DNA of 64,000 bases, from positions 1 to 64,000 of the forward strand of contig NZ_JABGCL010000016.1 of NCBI RefSeq assembly GCF_019800005.1, given 5' to 3'. The position numbers and the translations under genes were made by a program. Position 1 is the first letter of the stretch; each line of letters begins with the position of its first letter. This document shows, one piece after another, positions 49,107 through 59,432 of this stretch. The notes under the pieces were generated by a model that was not told the DNA's origin, made no database searches, and was given only the letters and a program-made list of their open reading frames with translations. The stretch is from Geminicoccus harenae. GTDB taxonomy: Bacteria > Pseudomonadota > Alphaproteobacteria > Geminicoccales > Geminicoccaceae.

Positions 49107-50015
49107 ATGGGCTTCACGCTCGGGCTGAACACCAATTTCGCGATCAACCGGATCGTCCTGCCCGAGGAACTGGTCGGCACCATCGCCCAGGACATCGGCA
49201 TGAGCCGGATCCAGCTCACGCCTGAGTTCCTGGACCCGTCCTGGCCCGCCCCCCTGCAGGCGAGCTTCGTCAAGCGCTACAACAAGGCGCTGGAAGCGAA
49301 CGGGGCGAAGATCACCACGACCTTCTCGGGCGCCTATACGAGGGTGAACCATCTGGGCCATCCCGACCCGGAGGTGCGCGCCTGGTGGAAGAACTGGCTG
49401 GCCACCTGGATCGACATTTCGGCCGATCTGGGCGCCCGCGGCACCGGCACGCTGCTGGCGATCATGACCTATGCCGACGATGCCGACCCTCAGCGGCGTG
49501 AGGCGGTGCTGCAGCGGGTGATCGACGACTGGCGCGACCTCGCCCATCGCGCCAAGGAGCGCGGGCTCGAGTTCCTGATGTGGGAGCACATGTCGATCCG
49601 CCGCGAGTTCGGCCACACTTTGCCCGAGACCCGGCGGATCCAGGCGCTGGTGGAAGAGGACATGCCGCTGCCCTTCAAGATCTGCGCCGACATCGACCAT
49701 GGCGACGTCACTTCGCAGGACCCGCGCGACTACGACCCCTATGCCATCGCCGAGGCGCTGGCGGCGGACAGCCCGGTGATCCACATCAAGCAGAGCTCGA
49801 TGGACAAGGGCGGCCACCGGCCGTTCACGCCGGAAAACAACGCCAAGGGCCGGATCACCCCGGAGCCGCTGCTCGACGCGATTCGCAAGGGCGGGGGCAC
49901 GGACAACGAGCTGGTGTTCGAATTCTCGTTCCGCGAGCGGGAGCCCACCGACAGCACGGTGATCACGGCGCTCCGGCAGTCGGCGGACTACTGGCGGCCG
50001 TTCGTCCGCGTCTGA
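49107..50015 (+). CDS. TIM-barrel sugar-phosphate isomerase/epimerase (AP endonuclease 2 fold)
   Basis: A 302-residue xylose-isomerase-like TIM barrel starting MGFTLGLNTNFAINRIVLPE. Likely metal-binding acids and His are in LEFLMWEHMSIRREFGHT, KICADIDHGDVTSQD, SPVIHIKQSSMD and ELVFEFSFRERE. The general form resembles erythrulose-1-phosphate 3-epimerase (EryC) and related keto-sugar-phosphate epimerases. It is divergent from the polyol operon, so it is probably part of the same pathway. The start follows GGAGGCGAGAG; the upstream in-frame start at 49020 is not needed. Confidence 0.8.
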   Translation: MGFTLGLNTNFAINRIVLPEELVGTIAQDIGMSRIQLTPEFLDPSWPAPLQASFVKRYNKALEANGAKITTTFSGAYTRVNHLGHPDPEVRAWWKNWLATWIDISADLGARGTGTLLAIMTYADDADPQRREAVLQRVIDDWRDLAHRAKERGLEFLMWEHMSIRREFGHTLPETRRIQALVEEDMPLPFKICADIDHGDVTSQDPRDYDPYAIAEALAADSPVIHIKQSSMDKGGHRPFTPENNAKGRITPEPLLDAIRKGGGTDNELVFEFSFREREPTDSTVITALRQSADYWRPFVRV

Positions 50016-50077
50016 TTCCACCAACCCGGAGCGCCGTCGCTCACGTCCGCGCCTTGCCGGTGAGCCAGCCGGCTCCC

Positions 50078-51046
50078 CTAGCGATCCTTCGCCGTCCCGA
50101 CCTGATCGGCAGCGGTCCGCACGACCTGTGCGCTGGAAAGCTGCGGCTTCAGGTTGGAGGACGATGGGGTAGTGGCCGCGTCATGGTTCGTCGTCGCCGT
50201 CCCGCTATCGCCCTTCGCCCCGACCTGATCGGCAGCAGTTCGCACGACCTGCGCGCTGGAGAGCTGCGGCTTCAGGCTGGAGGAGGATGAGGTGGTGGCG
50301 GCGTCGTGGTTCGCCGCCGTCCCGCTACCGCCCTTCACCCCGACCTGATCGGCAGCGGTCCGCACGACCTGTGCGCTGGAGAGCTGCGGCTTCAGGTTGG
50401 AGGACGACGAGGTATTGGCCGCGTCGTGGTCCGTCGTCGCCGTCCCGAGACTGCTGGCCATGGCCCCGGCATCGGCCTGTGCGGGCCTGCCGTCCGTCCA
50501 GGGGCGCAGCGCCTCCGGGGTCTGCATGTCGCGCGGCATCTCGAAGTCCTGGCGGGCGACGCCCCGCATCTGCTCGACCCCGCGGGGCATGCCGCTCCGG
50601 TTGCTGTAGTCGGGCAGGTAGCGCAGCCGCTGCTCGCGCTGCTCCTGCTGCCGTGCGGTGCTGAGCTGCTGGGCGCAGATCAGGTCGAGCGCGGTCACGC
50701 CGGCCACGGCCATCATCGCCACGAGGACGTTGCCCTTCTGCGGGTTGTCCGGGACGGCCGGCGCCAGGGTCGCCAGGTCCAGCGCATCGCCGCCCACCCG
50801 CGCCCAGACCCAGGGGGTCGGGTCCCGGGAAGCGAGGATGCCGATGCCGGTCGCGATCTCGCGAACGCCATAGGCCTGGATGAGGCCGCTCTGCTCCTCC
50901 ATGCCGAGGGTCCGGGACAGCTGGCGCGGTGCCAGGAGCTCCATCAGGCCCAGCCCGATGCTGAACCAGCCGAGCCCCTGGGCCAGGCCGCGCGCCGAGT
51001 CGCGCGACATCATCTGCTGGGAGGATCCGCTATGATGCTGATGCAT
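50078..51046 (-). CDS. Membrane protein with a three-fold Ser/Thr-rich repeat tail
   Basis: A 322-residue protein. Residues 10-110 carry three or four hydrophobic segments (GLGWFSIGLGLMELLAPRQL, VREIATGIGILASRDPTPWV, VLVAMMAVAGVTALDLICAQ), as found in the N-terminal part of some cyclase/dehydrase-type membrane proteins. Residues 115-200 are polar. The C-terminal 120 residues are three nearly identical 40-41-residue repeats containing LKPQLSSAQVVRTAADQVG. ATG 51046 follows GAGGAGCGACGTC. It is probably co-transcribed with the Zn-ADH gene (11-bp gap). Function unknown. Confidence 0.75.
   Translation of the reverse strand: MHQHHSGSSQQMMSRDSARGLAQGLGWFSIGLGLMELLAPRQLSRTLGMEEQSGLIQAYGVREIATGIGILASRDPTPWVWARVGGDALDLATLAPAVPDNPQKGNVLVAMMAVAGVTALDLICAQQLSTARQQEQREQRLRYLPDYSNRSGMPRGVEQMRGVARQDFEMPRDMQTPEALRPWTDGRPAQADAGAMASSLGTATTDHDAANTSSSSNLKPQLSSAQVVRTAADQVGVKGGSGTAANHDAATTSSSSSLKPQLSSAQVVRTAADQVGAKGDSGTATTNHDAATTPSSSNLKPQLSSAQVVRTAADQVGTAKDR
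50081..50446. repeat. In-frame tandem repeat, three units of 120-123 bp
   Basis: CCTGATCGGCAGC recurs at 50101, 50224 and 50344, giving periods of 123 and 120 bp, both multiples of three. The three DNA units are highly similar over their length, implying recent unequal exchange or slippage. They encode the repeat tail of the membrane protein. Confidence 0.92.
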
Positions 51047-51057
51047 GACGTCGCTCC

Positions 51058-52230
51058 TCACGGCTTGAGCACGACCTTGATGCAGCCGTCCTGCTTCTCG
51101 CGGAACGTCTTGTACATCTCCGGCCCCTGCTCGAGCCCGACCGTATGGGTGATGACGAAGCTGGGGTCGATCTGGCCGTCCTCGATCCGGCGCAGCAGGT
51201 CGTCGGTCCAGCGCTTCACATGAGTCTGGCCGGTCCGGATCGTCAGGCCCTTGTTCATGACCATGCCCATCGGGACCTTGTCGATCAGGCCGCCATAGAC
51301 GCCCGGGATCGAGATGGTGCCGGCCGGCCGGCAGACATACATCATCTCGCGCAGCACGTGCGCCCGGTCGCTTTCCAGCATGAGCGCCTGCTTGGCCCGG
51401 TCGTACATCGAATCCAGCGTGGCGGTCGCATGGGCCTCCATGCCCACGCAGTCGATGCACTTCTCCGGCCCCTTGCCCTGGGTGAGCTCGTTCAGCCGCT
51501 CGACCGTGCTTTCCTCGTCGAAGTTGATCGTGATGGCGCCGCCGGCCTGCGCCATGGCGAGGCGCTCAGGGACATTGTCGATCGCGATGATCTGCTTCGC
51601 ACCCAGCAGCACGGCGCTGCGGATCGCGAACTGGCCGACCGGCCCGCAGCCCCAGATCGCCACCGTGTCGGTCGGCTGGATGTCGCACTGGACCACGCCC
51701 TGCCAGCCGGTCGGGAAGATGTCCCCCAGGAACAAGGCCTGCTCGTCGGTCATTCCGTTCGGGACCTTCACATGGGTCTTGTCCGCGAACGGAACCCGCA
51801 CGTACTCGGCTTGGCCGCCGGGATAGCCGCCGGTCAGATGGGTGTAGCCGAACAGGCCGGCGGTCGTGTGCCCGAACAGCTTGTCGGCGATGTCCTTGTT
51901 CCGGTTGGAGCGCTCGCACACCGAGAAGTTGCCGCGCCGGCACTGCTCGCACTCGCCGCAGGTGATGGTGAACGGCACGACGATGCGGTCGCCCACCTTC
52001 AGCGAGTCCTTCGCACCCGAGCCGACCTCCATCACCTCGCCCATGAACTCGTGGCCCATGATGTCGCCGGACTGCATGCCGGGCATGAAGCCGTCGAACA
52101 GGTGGAGGTCGGAGCCGCAGATGGCGCAGGTCGTCACCTTGATGATCGCGTCCCGCGGGTCCTCGATCTTGGGATCCGGCACCGTGTCGCAGCGGATGTC
52201 GTTCTTCCCGTGCCAGCACAGCGCCCGCAT
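51058..52230 (-). CDS. Zinc-dependent alcohol dehydrogenase, formaldehyde-dehydrogenase-like
   Basis: A 390-residue MDR enzyme with catalytic-zinc motif [13 protein letters not shown] and [12 protein letters not shown], structural-zinc cluster [15 protein letters not shown], and NAD motif [20 protein letters not shown]. The long insertion between the structural-zinc site and the Rossmann fold resembles glutathione-independent formaldehyde dehydrogenases and threonine-dehydrogenase-like proteins. ATG 52230 follows AAGGGAGAGCGAAG. Such genes are often stress-induced in alphaproteobacteria; actual substrate unknown. Confidence 0.88.
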   Translation of the reverse strand: MRALCWHGKNDIRCDTVPDPKIEDPRDAIIKVTTCAICGSDLHLFDGFMPGMQSGDIMGHEFMGEVMEVGSGAKDSLKVGDRIVVPFTITCGECEQCRRGNFSVCERSNRNKDIADKLFGHTTAGLFGYTHLTGGYPGGQAEYVRVPFADKTHVKVPNGMTDEQALFLGDIFPTGWQGVVQCDIQPTDTVAIWGCGPVGQFAIRSAVLLGAKQIIAIDNVPERLAMAQAGGAITINFDEESTVERLNELTQGKGPEKCIDCVGMEAHATATLDSMYDRAKQALMLESDRAHVLREMMYVCRPAGTISIPGVYGGLIDKVPMGMVMNKGLTIRTGQTHVKRWTDDLLRRIEDGQIDPSFVITHTVGLEQGPEMYKTFREKQDGCIKVVLKP

Positions 52231-52353
52231 CTTCGCTCTCCCTTGACTTGTGCCCTGTTCACCCATGCGGCCAAACCGCCCGCAATGCTGCGGGTTCCGC
52301 TGGGGTGGGCGCCGGGAGAGCCGGAAAACGGCCGGACGGTTCCGGGCGGGCGG

Positions 52354-53085
52354 TCAGCGCCCCATGCTGTCGCCGGGCGTGGCGATCGCCTGCAGGGCAG
52401 GCAGGTTCTTCAGGATGATCACGCCATGATCGACCTCGATCAGGCCGCGCTCCTTGAAGCTGCGCATCTGCCGGTTGACGTTCTCGCGGGCGAGGCCCGC
52501 GAACGAGCCCAGGTCGCGCTGGCTGAGGCCATTCTCGATGCGCACGATGCCGTTGCGCTCGATCCCGTAGCGCCGGCCGATCCTGAGCAGGGTCTTGGCG
52601 ACCCGCTGCTCCATGCCGAGCAGCATCGTGTCCTCGATCAGCTCGGTGGAGTGGCGCAGCCGCTCGCACAGGATGCCGATCAGCCGGACCGCCACGTCGG
52701 GATGGCGCTCCAGGAAGTCCATCATCCGGGCGCGATCGAGCACGAACAGCTCGCAGTCGTTGAGTGCCGTCGCATCGGCCGAGCGCGGCTTGCCGTCCAG
52801 CACGCCGATCTCGCCGAACACCTCGGCGGTCTCGACCAGGTTCAGCATGACCTCGCGCCCGTCCAGCCCGACCGTGCCGATCCGGATCCGCCCGGACACC
52901 ACGATCATCAGGCAGTCGCCCGGATCGCCCTTCTGGAACACCGTGCGCCCGGCCGGCACGTGGACGAGGCGGCCGAGCGGCATCAGCTTCTCGATGTCCT
53001 CCTCGTAGAGCGCGCCGAACACGTCGCTGTCGGCCAGCGCGTCGCGCACCAGCTCCAGCCGGTCGGAACGGGGCGCCCCGCTCAT
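52354..53085 (-). CDS. Crp/Fnr-family transcriptional regulator
   Basis: A 243-residue protein with a cyclic-nucleotide-binding fold (GRTVFQKGDPGDCLMIVVSG, LVETAEVFGEIGVLDGKPRS) and a C-terminal HTH (LSQRDLGSFAGLARENVNRQ). GEIGVLDGKPRSADATAL is close to the cAMP-site consensus GEIALLxxxPRSAxV, so nucleotide binding is more likely than for the regulator at 14437-15156. Its start overlaps the DUF4139 stop by 4 bp (ATGA), so the two are co-translated. Confidence 0.9.
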   Translation of the reverse strand: MSGAPRSDRLELVRDALADSDVFGALYEEDIEKLMPLGRLVHVPAGRTVFQKGDPGDCLMIVVSGRIRIGTVGLDGREVMLNLVETAEVFGEIGVLDGKPRSADATALNDCELFVLDRARMMDFLERHPDVAVRLIGILCERLRHSTELIEDTMLLGMEQRVAKTLLRIGRRYGIERNGIVRIENGLSQRDLGSFAGLARENVNRQMRSFKERGLIEVDHGVIILKNLPALQAIATPGDSMGR

Positions 53086-55073
53086 CGACGCAGCTCGGCG
53101 GCCAGCGCCCGCAACTGGCGCACCGCCTCATCGCGCGCCCGGGCGGCTTCGTCGCGCTCCCGCATCAGCTCCGCCAGCCGGTCCTCCTGGCGGCCCAGCT
53201 CGTTCAGCCAGCGCTCGCGCAACGGCCCGGGCTCCTCGATCGCCTCTAGGTTGGCGCGGATGCGGTTCTGCTCGGCGCCGATCGCCTCCCGCTCGGCCGA
53301 GAGCGTGGCCAGATCCTGCTCCGCCGCGCTGCGCCTCGTGGCCAGGGCGGAAATCTCGTCGATCTTCGGCCGCCACGCGTCGGGCACGGCCAAGCCGCGC
53401 GCCGCCAGCACGGTGTCCAGCGCATCCTCGTCGGTCAGCACCAGGCGCTCCTCGCCCGGCCGCTCGGTCACCAGCGCCAACGTGGCGGTGCCCCTGGCCG
53501 GCAGTTCGCCGCGAACATACCAGAACCCGTCCTCGCGTTGCAGATCCTCCGGCGTCACCGGCGCCACGCCCGGCTCCGCCCGGACCTGCGCCTCCAGCAG
53601 GCGCGGCTGGTCGTCCTCGCTTTGGAACCGCCAGCGCCGCTCGTGGCGCTCGGCCACAAGCAGCGTCGCGATCCCGTCGGCCACCACCAGCTCGCTCACC
53701 TCGCGCCTTGCGTCCTCGGTGAGGTCGTAGCGGATCTTGCGGTCCTGGCCGAAGCTCAGGCGCCGCTCGGCACCGGCGGGCGTGGCCGGCAGCACCGCAT
53801 CGCCCAGATGGGTGGGCACCGGGGCCGTCTCGTCCATCACCGTGACGATGCCGCGCGGCAGGCTGACGCCGGTGTCGTTGCCCAGCCGGATCGCCGCCTC
53901 CGGGGCGCCGCCAAAGCCATCCGCCGGCACCAGCGCCACCCTGGCCGCGGACACCGCACGGTCGACCAGCGGCACCATCAGGCTGCCCTCGTCGGCCACC
54001 TCGACCGGCGCCTCGATCGTGAAGCTGGTCGCAAGGTCGCTCTCGCTGCCGCCGGCCTCGACCACCGGGGCAGGGGCGAAGGCTTCGGCCGCCATCAGGG
54101 CGGGCATGTCGGCCATGTCGGCAGGCTCGGCACGAGCCGGCCCGGCCTTGCGCATGGCGAGCGGCCGGCCCACGACCTCCTCGGGCAGCACCGGTACGCT
54201 CGGCCGCTCGCGGAACCAGGTGCGGGTCAGGTCCTGGCGCAGCGTGGTGGCATCGCCATCCACCAGGGTCAGGCGGACATCGTCCCAGTCCTGGCCGCTA
54301 CGGTTCTCCACCACGGCCCAGCCCTGGAGCCGCGCCCCGCCATCCTGCAAGAGCAGCCGCCAGCTCGGCTTCCAGACCGGGGCGGACACGAGCAGGCCCA
54401 GGCCGAGCGGCGTACCTTGGGACGCGTCGGTATGGATCGTGAGCGTGCGCCGCTCGTCGCTGCGCGCCTGGACGCTGCGCTCCAGCACCCGGTCGAGCGC
54501 CCGCTGGGCCGCCTCGTCCTCCAGGCGGATCGCCTCCACGTCGCCGAGTTCCACCGAGACCAGCCCGTCCGGGCCGGACAGGACCAGCCAGGGGCGCTCG
54601 ATCACCGCGCCGTCCTGGCCCTCGGCGCGCCGCTCGATGGCGACGATCCGCCCGGTCACCGGATCCTCGGCATAGTCGGTGTCGACCGCGATCTCGCTGC
54701 CGCGCAGCCGCTCCAAAAGGGCGGTGAGCCCGGCCAGGTCGTCCGGGTTCAGCGGCGTGTCCTGGTAGGGGTCGGCCAGCACGCCGCTGCCGCCGATCGA
54801 GACCTGCCGGAGGCGGAAGCCGTCGCTGCCGCTGTCGGCCGGCAGCACGGTGAGGCTCTTGAGCGCATCGTCGAGCTGCCCGGCCGGCAGGTCGAGCGCC
54901 ACGCTGCCATCCGCCTCGGCCGTGGCGCGAAAGCCCAGCCAGCCCATGCCGGCGGTGGACATCACCACCTGGTCGAGTACCGGTGGTTCCGCGGCAAGGC
55001 CCTGGTGCAGGGGCAGCAGCAGCAGGCATAGGAGCGAGGCCGCCCCGGATCTTGCGGATGATCGGACGCGCAC
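53082..55073 (-). CDS. DUF4139 domain protein, exported, with C-terminal coiled coil
   Basis: A 663-residue protein. The signal peptide spans about residues 1-27 (ASLLCLLLLPLHQGLAAEPP). VDGDATTLRQDLTRTWFRER and following strands belong to the DUF4139 beta domain (about 215-480). Residues 570-660 (LATLSAEREAIGAEQNRIRA, RLAELMRERDEAARARDEAV) form a long charged coiled coil. Members of this family occur in many bacteria without an assigned function. Translational coupling to a Crp/Fnr gene is a useful clue that both belong to one response. Confidence 0.8.
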   Translation of the reverse strand: MRVRSSARSGAASLLCLLLLPLHQGLAAEPPVLDQVVMSTAGMGWLGFRATAEADGSVALDLPAGQLDDALKSLTVLPADSGSDGFRLRQVSIGGSGVLADPYQDTPLNPDDLAGLTALLERLRGSEIAVDTDYAEDPVTGRIVAIERRAEGQDGAVIERPWLVLSGPDGLVSVELGDVEAIRLEDEAAQRALDRVLERSVQARSDERRTLTIHTDASQGTPLGLGLLVSAPVWKPSWRLLLQDGGARLQGWAVVENRSGQDWDDVRLTLVDGDATTLRQDLTRTWFRERPSVPVLPEEVVGRPLAMRKAGPARAEPADMADMPALMAAEAFAPAPVVEAGGSESDLATSFTIEAPVEVADEGSLMVPLVDRAVSAARVALVPADGFGGAPEAAIRLGNDTGVSLPRGIVTVMDETAPVPTHLGDAVLPATPAGAERRLSFGQDRKIRYDLTEDARREVSELVVADGIATLLVAERHERRWRFQSEDDQPRLLEAQVRAEPGVAPVTPEDLQREDGFWYVRGELPARGTATLALVTERPGEERLVLTDEDALDTVLAARGLAVPDAWRPKIDEISALATRRSAAEQDLATLSAEREAIGAEQNRIRANLEAIEEPGPLRERWLNELGRQEDRLAELMRERDEAARARDEAVRQLRALAAELRR

Positions 55074-55230
55074 GACGGTTCCTCCTGGACGACGCGCTCC
55101 CTATATCCAGCTTGCCTCGTCCTGGCGACCGGTGCCACGTCGGAATGGCCCGCCCCCGCCAGGGAGCGCTTCCTGCATGGCGGGGACATGAAATCCCTCG
55201 TCCGGCACGGCTGGTGAACCCCGGAGCAGC

Positions 55231-56040
55231 ATGTTGATGCAACCTCTTGCCGTGCAAGACATCGTTCGTGAATGCTGGACCTTCTTCCTGGACCGCCGCC
55301 GGGCGCTGGTGGAGGGGACCGGCCTGTGGTTCGTGCTGCTCCTGCTGGTGGCGGTGGTGGTGCGCGGGCTGGCGGGCCCGGTGGAACTGCCCGATCCCGA
55401 GGCTCTCGGCGACGCCGCCATGATCCTGCCGCCCGGCATGGGCAGCCTGATCGTCCTGAAGCTGGTCGAGGCCCTGGTGCTGGCGGCGGCCTCGGTGGCG
55501 CTGCACCGCTCGGTGCTGCTGTCCGAGCCCCTGCCGCCGCTCCTGCCGATCGACGGGCGCAGCGTGCGCTATGCGCTACGCATGCTGGGCGTGCTGCTGG
55601 CGTCGATGCTGCCGGTCATGGTGATCGTGCTGCTCGCGATCGTGCTGGGTGGCGGGGGCCTGGCCTCGATCCAGCTCGCGATCCTGCCCAGCATGTTCGC
55701 CATGCTGCTGGTGATCTGCCGGCTCCACCCGGTCTTGCCGGCGGCGGCCCTGGACCTGAAATGCAGTTTTTTCCAGGCCTGGGAGCAGACCCGCAACCAG
55801 GGTTTTCGCCTGCTGCTGGGGGCGATCATCCTGCTGGCCCCGGTGATGATCGCCAGCACGCTGCTGCTCCTGGTGCTGGGCAACGGCTTTGCCGGCGTGC
55901 CGATCCTGCAGAACCTGCCGCAGGCCCTGGCACTGCTGACCGATCTGCTCGAGGCCTGCCTGCTCGCCATCTATTTCTCGCTCACCTGGCGGCAGCTGTC
56001 CCAGGGGCAGCAGCGGCCGGCGATCAACACTTCCGTTTGA
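55231..56040 (+). CDS. Multi-pass membrane protein of unknown function, first of a pair
   Basis: A 269-residue protein with about five or six hydrophobic segments; the N-terminus QPLAVQDIVRECWTFFLDRR is amphipathic. SFFQAWEQTRNQGFRLLLGA resembles the cytoplasmic loop of glycerophosphoryl-diester-type or YciC-like membrane proteins. The following gene has the same plan and may be a distant paralogue. No known domain can be named with confidence. Confidence 0.65.
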   Translation: MLMQPLAVQDIVRECWTFFLDRRRALVEGTGLWFVLLLLVAVVVRGLAGPVELPDPEALGDAAMILPPGMGSLIVLKLVEALVLAAASVALHRSVLLSEPLPPLLPIDGRSVRYALRMLGVLLASMLPVMVIVLLAIVLGGGGLASIQLAILPSMFAMLLVICRLHPVLPAAALDLKCSFFQAWEQTRNQGFRLLLGAIILLAPVMIASTLLLLVLGNGFAGVPILQNLPQALALLTDLLEACLLAIYFSLTWRQLSQGQQRPAINTSV

Positions 56041-56053
56041 CGACGAGGGTCCC

Positions 56054-56809
56054 TTGCACAGATTGCCGGTCTACCGGGTGGTCGGCCTCGCCTGGCTCCA
56101 CGTGATCCGCCACAAGCTCGACCTGTTGAAGCTGGGCCTGCCCTGGTTCCTGATCCCGGCCGCGATGGCCGCGGCCTCACGCTTCCTCGCCGACGGGCTG
56201 GAGCCCTGGTACGGCCGGATCGAGGCAGGCATCGCCTATCTCGCCGGGCTGATCCTGGCGCGGGCCTGGATCCGCCACGTCCTGCTGGACGAGCGCCGGG
56301 CCGGCCCCGCACCCCTGAATGGCGGTGCCGTGCGCTACCTCGTCTGGAACTTCGTGCTGATCCTGCTGGCGGCACTGCCGGCCGCCCCGGCGATCGCCTA
56401 TGCCCTGTTCGGCACCGTGCCGACCTATGTCGGCCTGGCCAAGATCGCCGCCCTGCTGATCGCCCTCCCGTTCGTAGCACGGCTGGCCCTGGTGTTCGCG
56501 CCAGCGGCGATCGAGGCACCGGGTTCCAAGCTGCAGGCGGGCTGGGAGGCCGGGGCCGGGAGCTGGTGGCGCCTGCTCGCCGCCTTCGTGCTCACCGCGG
56601 TGTCCGGCTATGTGGTCACCCTGCTGCTGGTGATCCCGATCGGCACCATGATCATGGCGGTCGACCCGGGCGCGGCGCTGGCCGACCATCCCTCGCTGCG
56701 GATCGTCGGCCACCTCCTGACCCTCCTGTTCATCGCGCTCACCAGCGGGCTGATCGCCTGGTCGTGGCGGGCGCTGACCCAAGGTGACGCCGCCCTGCCC
56801 ACCCGGTAA
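56054..56809 (+). CDS. Multi-pass membrane protein of unknown function, second of a pair
   Basis: A 251-residue protein with about six hydrophobic segments and a TTG start preceded by CGAGGGTCCC. The layout (short amphipathic N-terminus, then HVIRHKLDLLKLGLPWFLIP, and a SKLQAGWEAGAGSWWRLLAA loop before the last helices) parallels the preceding gene, with which it is separated by 13 bp. Probably co-transcribed; the two proteins may form a complex. Confidence 0.65.
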   Translation: MHRLPVYRVVGLAWLHVIRHKLDLLKLGLPWFLIPAAMAAASRFLADGLEPWYGRIEAGIAYLAGLILARAWIRHVLLDERRAGPAPLNGGAVRYLVWNFVLILLAALPAAPAIAYALFGTVPTYVGLAKIAALLIALPFVARLALVFAPAAIEAPGSKLQAGWEAGAGSWWRLLAAFVLTAVSGYVVTLLLVIPIGTMIMAVDPGAALADHPSLRIVGHLLTLLFIALTSGLIAWSWRALTQGDAALPTR

Positions 56810-56817
56810 GGTGAGGC

Positions 56818-57195
56818 ATGGCGCTCGACACCCTCACCATCGTCCGTCGCCTCGAAGCGGCCAAGATCGACCGGCAGCAGGCCGAGGCGACCGCGGACGT
56901 GCTGCACCAGCAGGAGGCGGGGGCGCTTGGCGAGCTGGCGACCAAGGCCGATCTGCGTGAGCTTCGGGCGGAACTCAAAGGCGACACGGCCAGTCTGCGC
57001 AGCGAGTTCATGGAGCTGCGCGCCGAGATGGAGGCGCGCTTCGCCAAGATCGAGACCCGCTTCACCCAGATCGAGTCTCGCTTCGACAAGGTCGACGCCC
57101 GCTTCGAGTCCCTGGAACAGCGCATGACCATCAAGCTCGGCTCGATGATCGTCGTGGCGCTGGGCGTGGTGACCGTGCTGGTCAGGCTCCTCTGA
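56818..57195 (+). CDS. DUF1640/CCDC90-like coiled-coil protein with C-terminal membrane anchor
   Basis: A 125-residue protein. The N-terminal LTIVRRLEAAKIDRQQAEAT resembles the head of the CCDC90/MCUR1-like family; residues 40-100 form a heptad coiled coil with near repeats (RFAKIETRFTQIESRFDKVD); residues 105-124 (LGSMIVVALGVVTVLVRLL) form a membrane anchor. The eukaryotic relatives regulate mitochondrial calcium uptake; the bacterial role is unknown. It lies 8 bp after the preceding membrane gene and ends 4 bp from the prfC stop. Confidence 0.78.
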   Translation: MALDTLTIVRRLEAAKIDRQQAEATADVLHQQEAGALGELATKADLRELRAELKGDTASLRSEFMELRAEMEARFAKIETRFTQIESRFDKVDARFESLEQRMTIKLGSMIVVALGVVTVLVRLL

Positions 57196-57199
57196 CGGC

Positions 57200-58795
<1,596 letters not shown>

Positions 58796-58890
58796 GGGTG
58801 TGGATCCAAGGCTGGAAGGTCGGAGGCGTCTAGCACGGCCGGGCGGAGGAAGGCCACCGCCCGGACAGCCGGACGCGGTCATCAATCACT

Positions 58891-58904
58891 TAACTGTATG
58901 GTTA
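58891..58904. promoter_or_regulatory. Dyad TAAC-N6-GTTA between prfC and DUF1579 genes
   Basis: TAACTGTATGGTTA sits in an AT-rich island (58885-58920) within very GC-rich DNA. It resembles the TAACCATATGGTTA-type operators of ArsR regulators that accompany AHSA1/SRPBCC proteins. It is 43 nt before the DUF1579 start. No ArsR gene is present here. Confidence 0.4.
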
Positions 58905-58946
58905 TATATTTTCGGAATACAACATGGGCACCACAGGGAGATCGTC

Positions 58947-59432
58947 ATGAACGAGACGCCGCAGCAGGAACATGCCTGGCTGCAGAAGCTGGTCGGCGAA
59001 TGGACCTACGAGTCCGAGGCGCAGATGGGCGAGGGCCAGCCGCCGTTCAAGGCGAGCGGCACCGAGACGGTCCGGCCGCTGGGCGAGTTCTGGATCCTGG
59101 CCGAGGGCCGGGGGACCATGCCCGGCGGCGGCGATGCGACCATGCTCCTGACGCTCGGCTACGACGTCCGCCAGGAACGCTTCGTCGGCACCTGGATCGG
59201 CTCGATGATGAGCTGGCACTGCGTCTACCAGGATGGCCGGCTGGATCCGGGCAGGACCAGGCTGCAGCTGGAGGCCGAGGGCCCAAGCTTCGCCGAGGAG
59301 GGTGGGACCGCGCGCTATCGCGACGAGTTGGAGATCGTGGCTCCGGACCACCGCGTGCTGCGCTCGGCCGTGCGGCAGCCGGATGGGAGCTGGCACGACT
59401 TCATGGCCGCCCACTATCGCCGGCTCGGCTGA
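58947..59432 (+). CDS. DUF1579 domain protein
   Basis: A 161-residue protein starting MNETPQQEHAWLQKLVGEWT. The EHAWLQKLVGEWTYESEAQM and TMLLTLGYDVRQERFVGTWI segments are the DUF1579 signature, a lipocalin-like beta barrel. Proteins of this family are found near AHSA1/SRPBCC and ArsR genes; function unknown. The start follows AGGGAGATCGTC. Its last 32 bp overlap the opposing MFS gene. Confidence 0.87.
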   Translation: MNETPQQEHAWLQKLVGEWTYESEAQMGEGQPPFKASGTETVRPLGEFWILAEGRGTMPGGGDATMLLTLGYDVRQERFVGTWIGSMMSWHCVYQDGRLDPGRTRLQLEAEGPSFAEEGGTARYRDELEIVAPDHRVLRSAVRQPDGSWHDFMAAHYRRLG

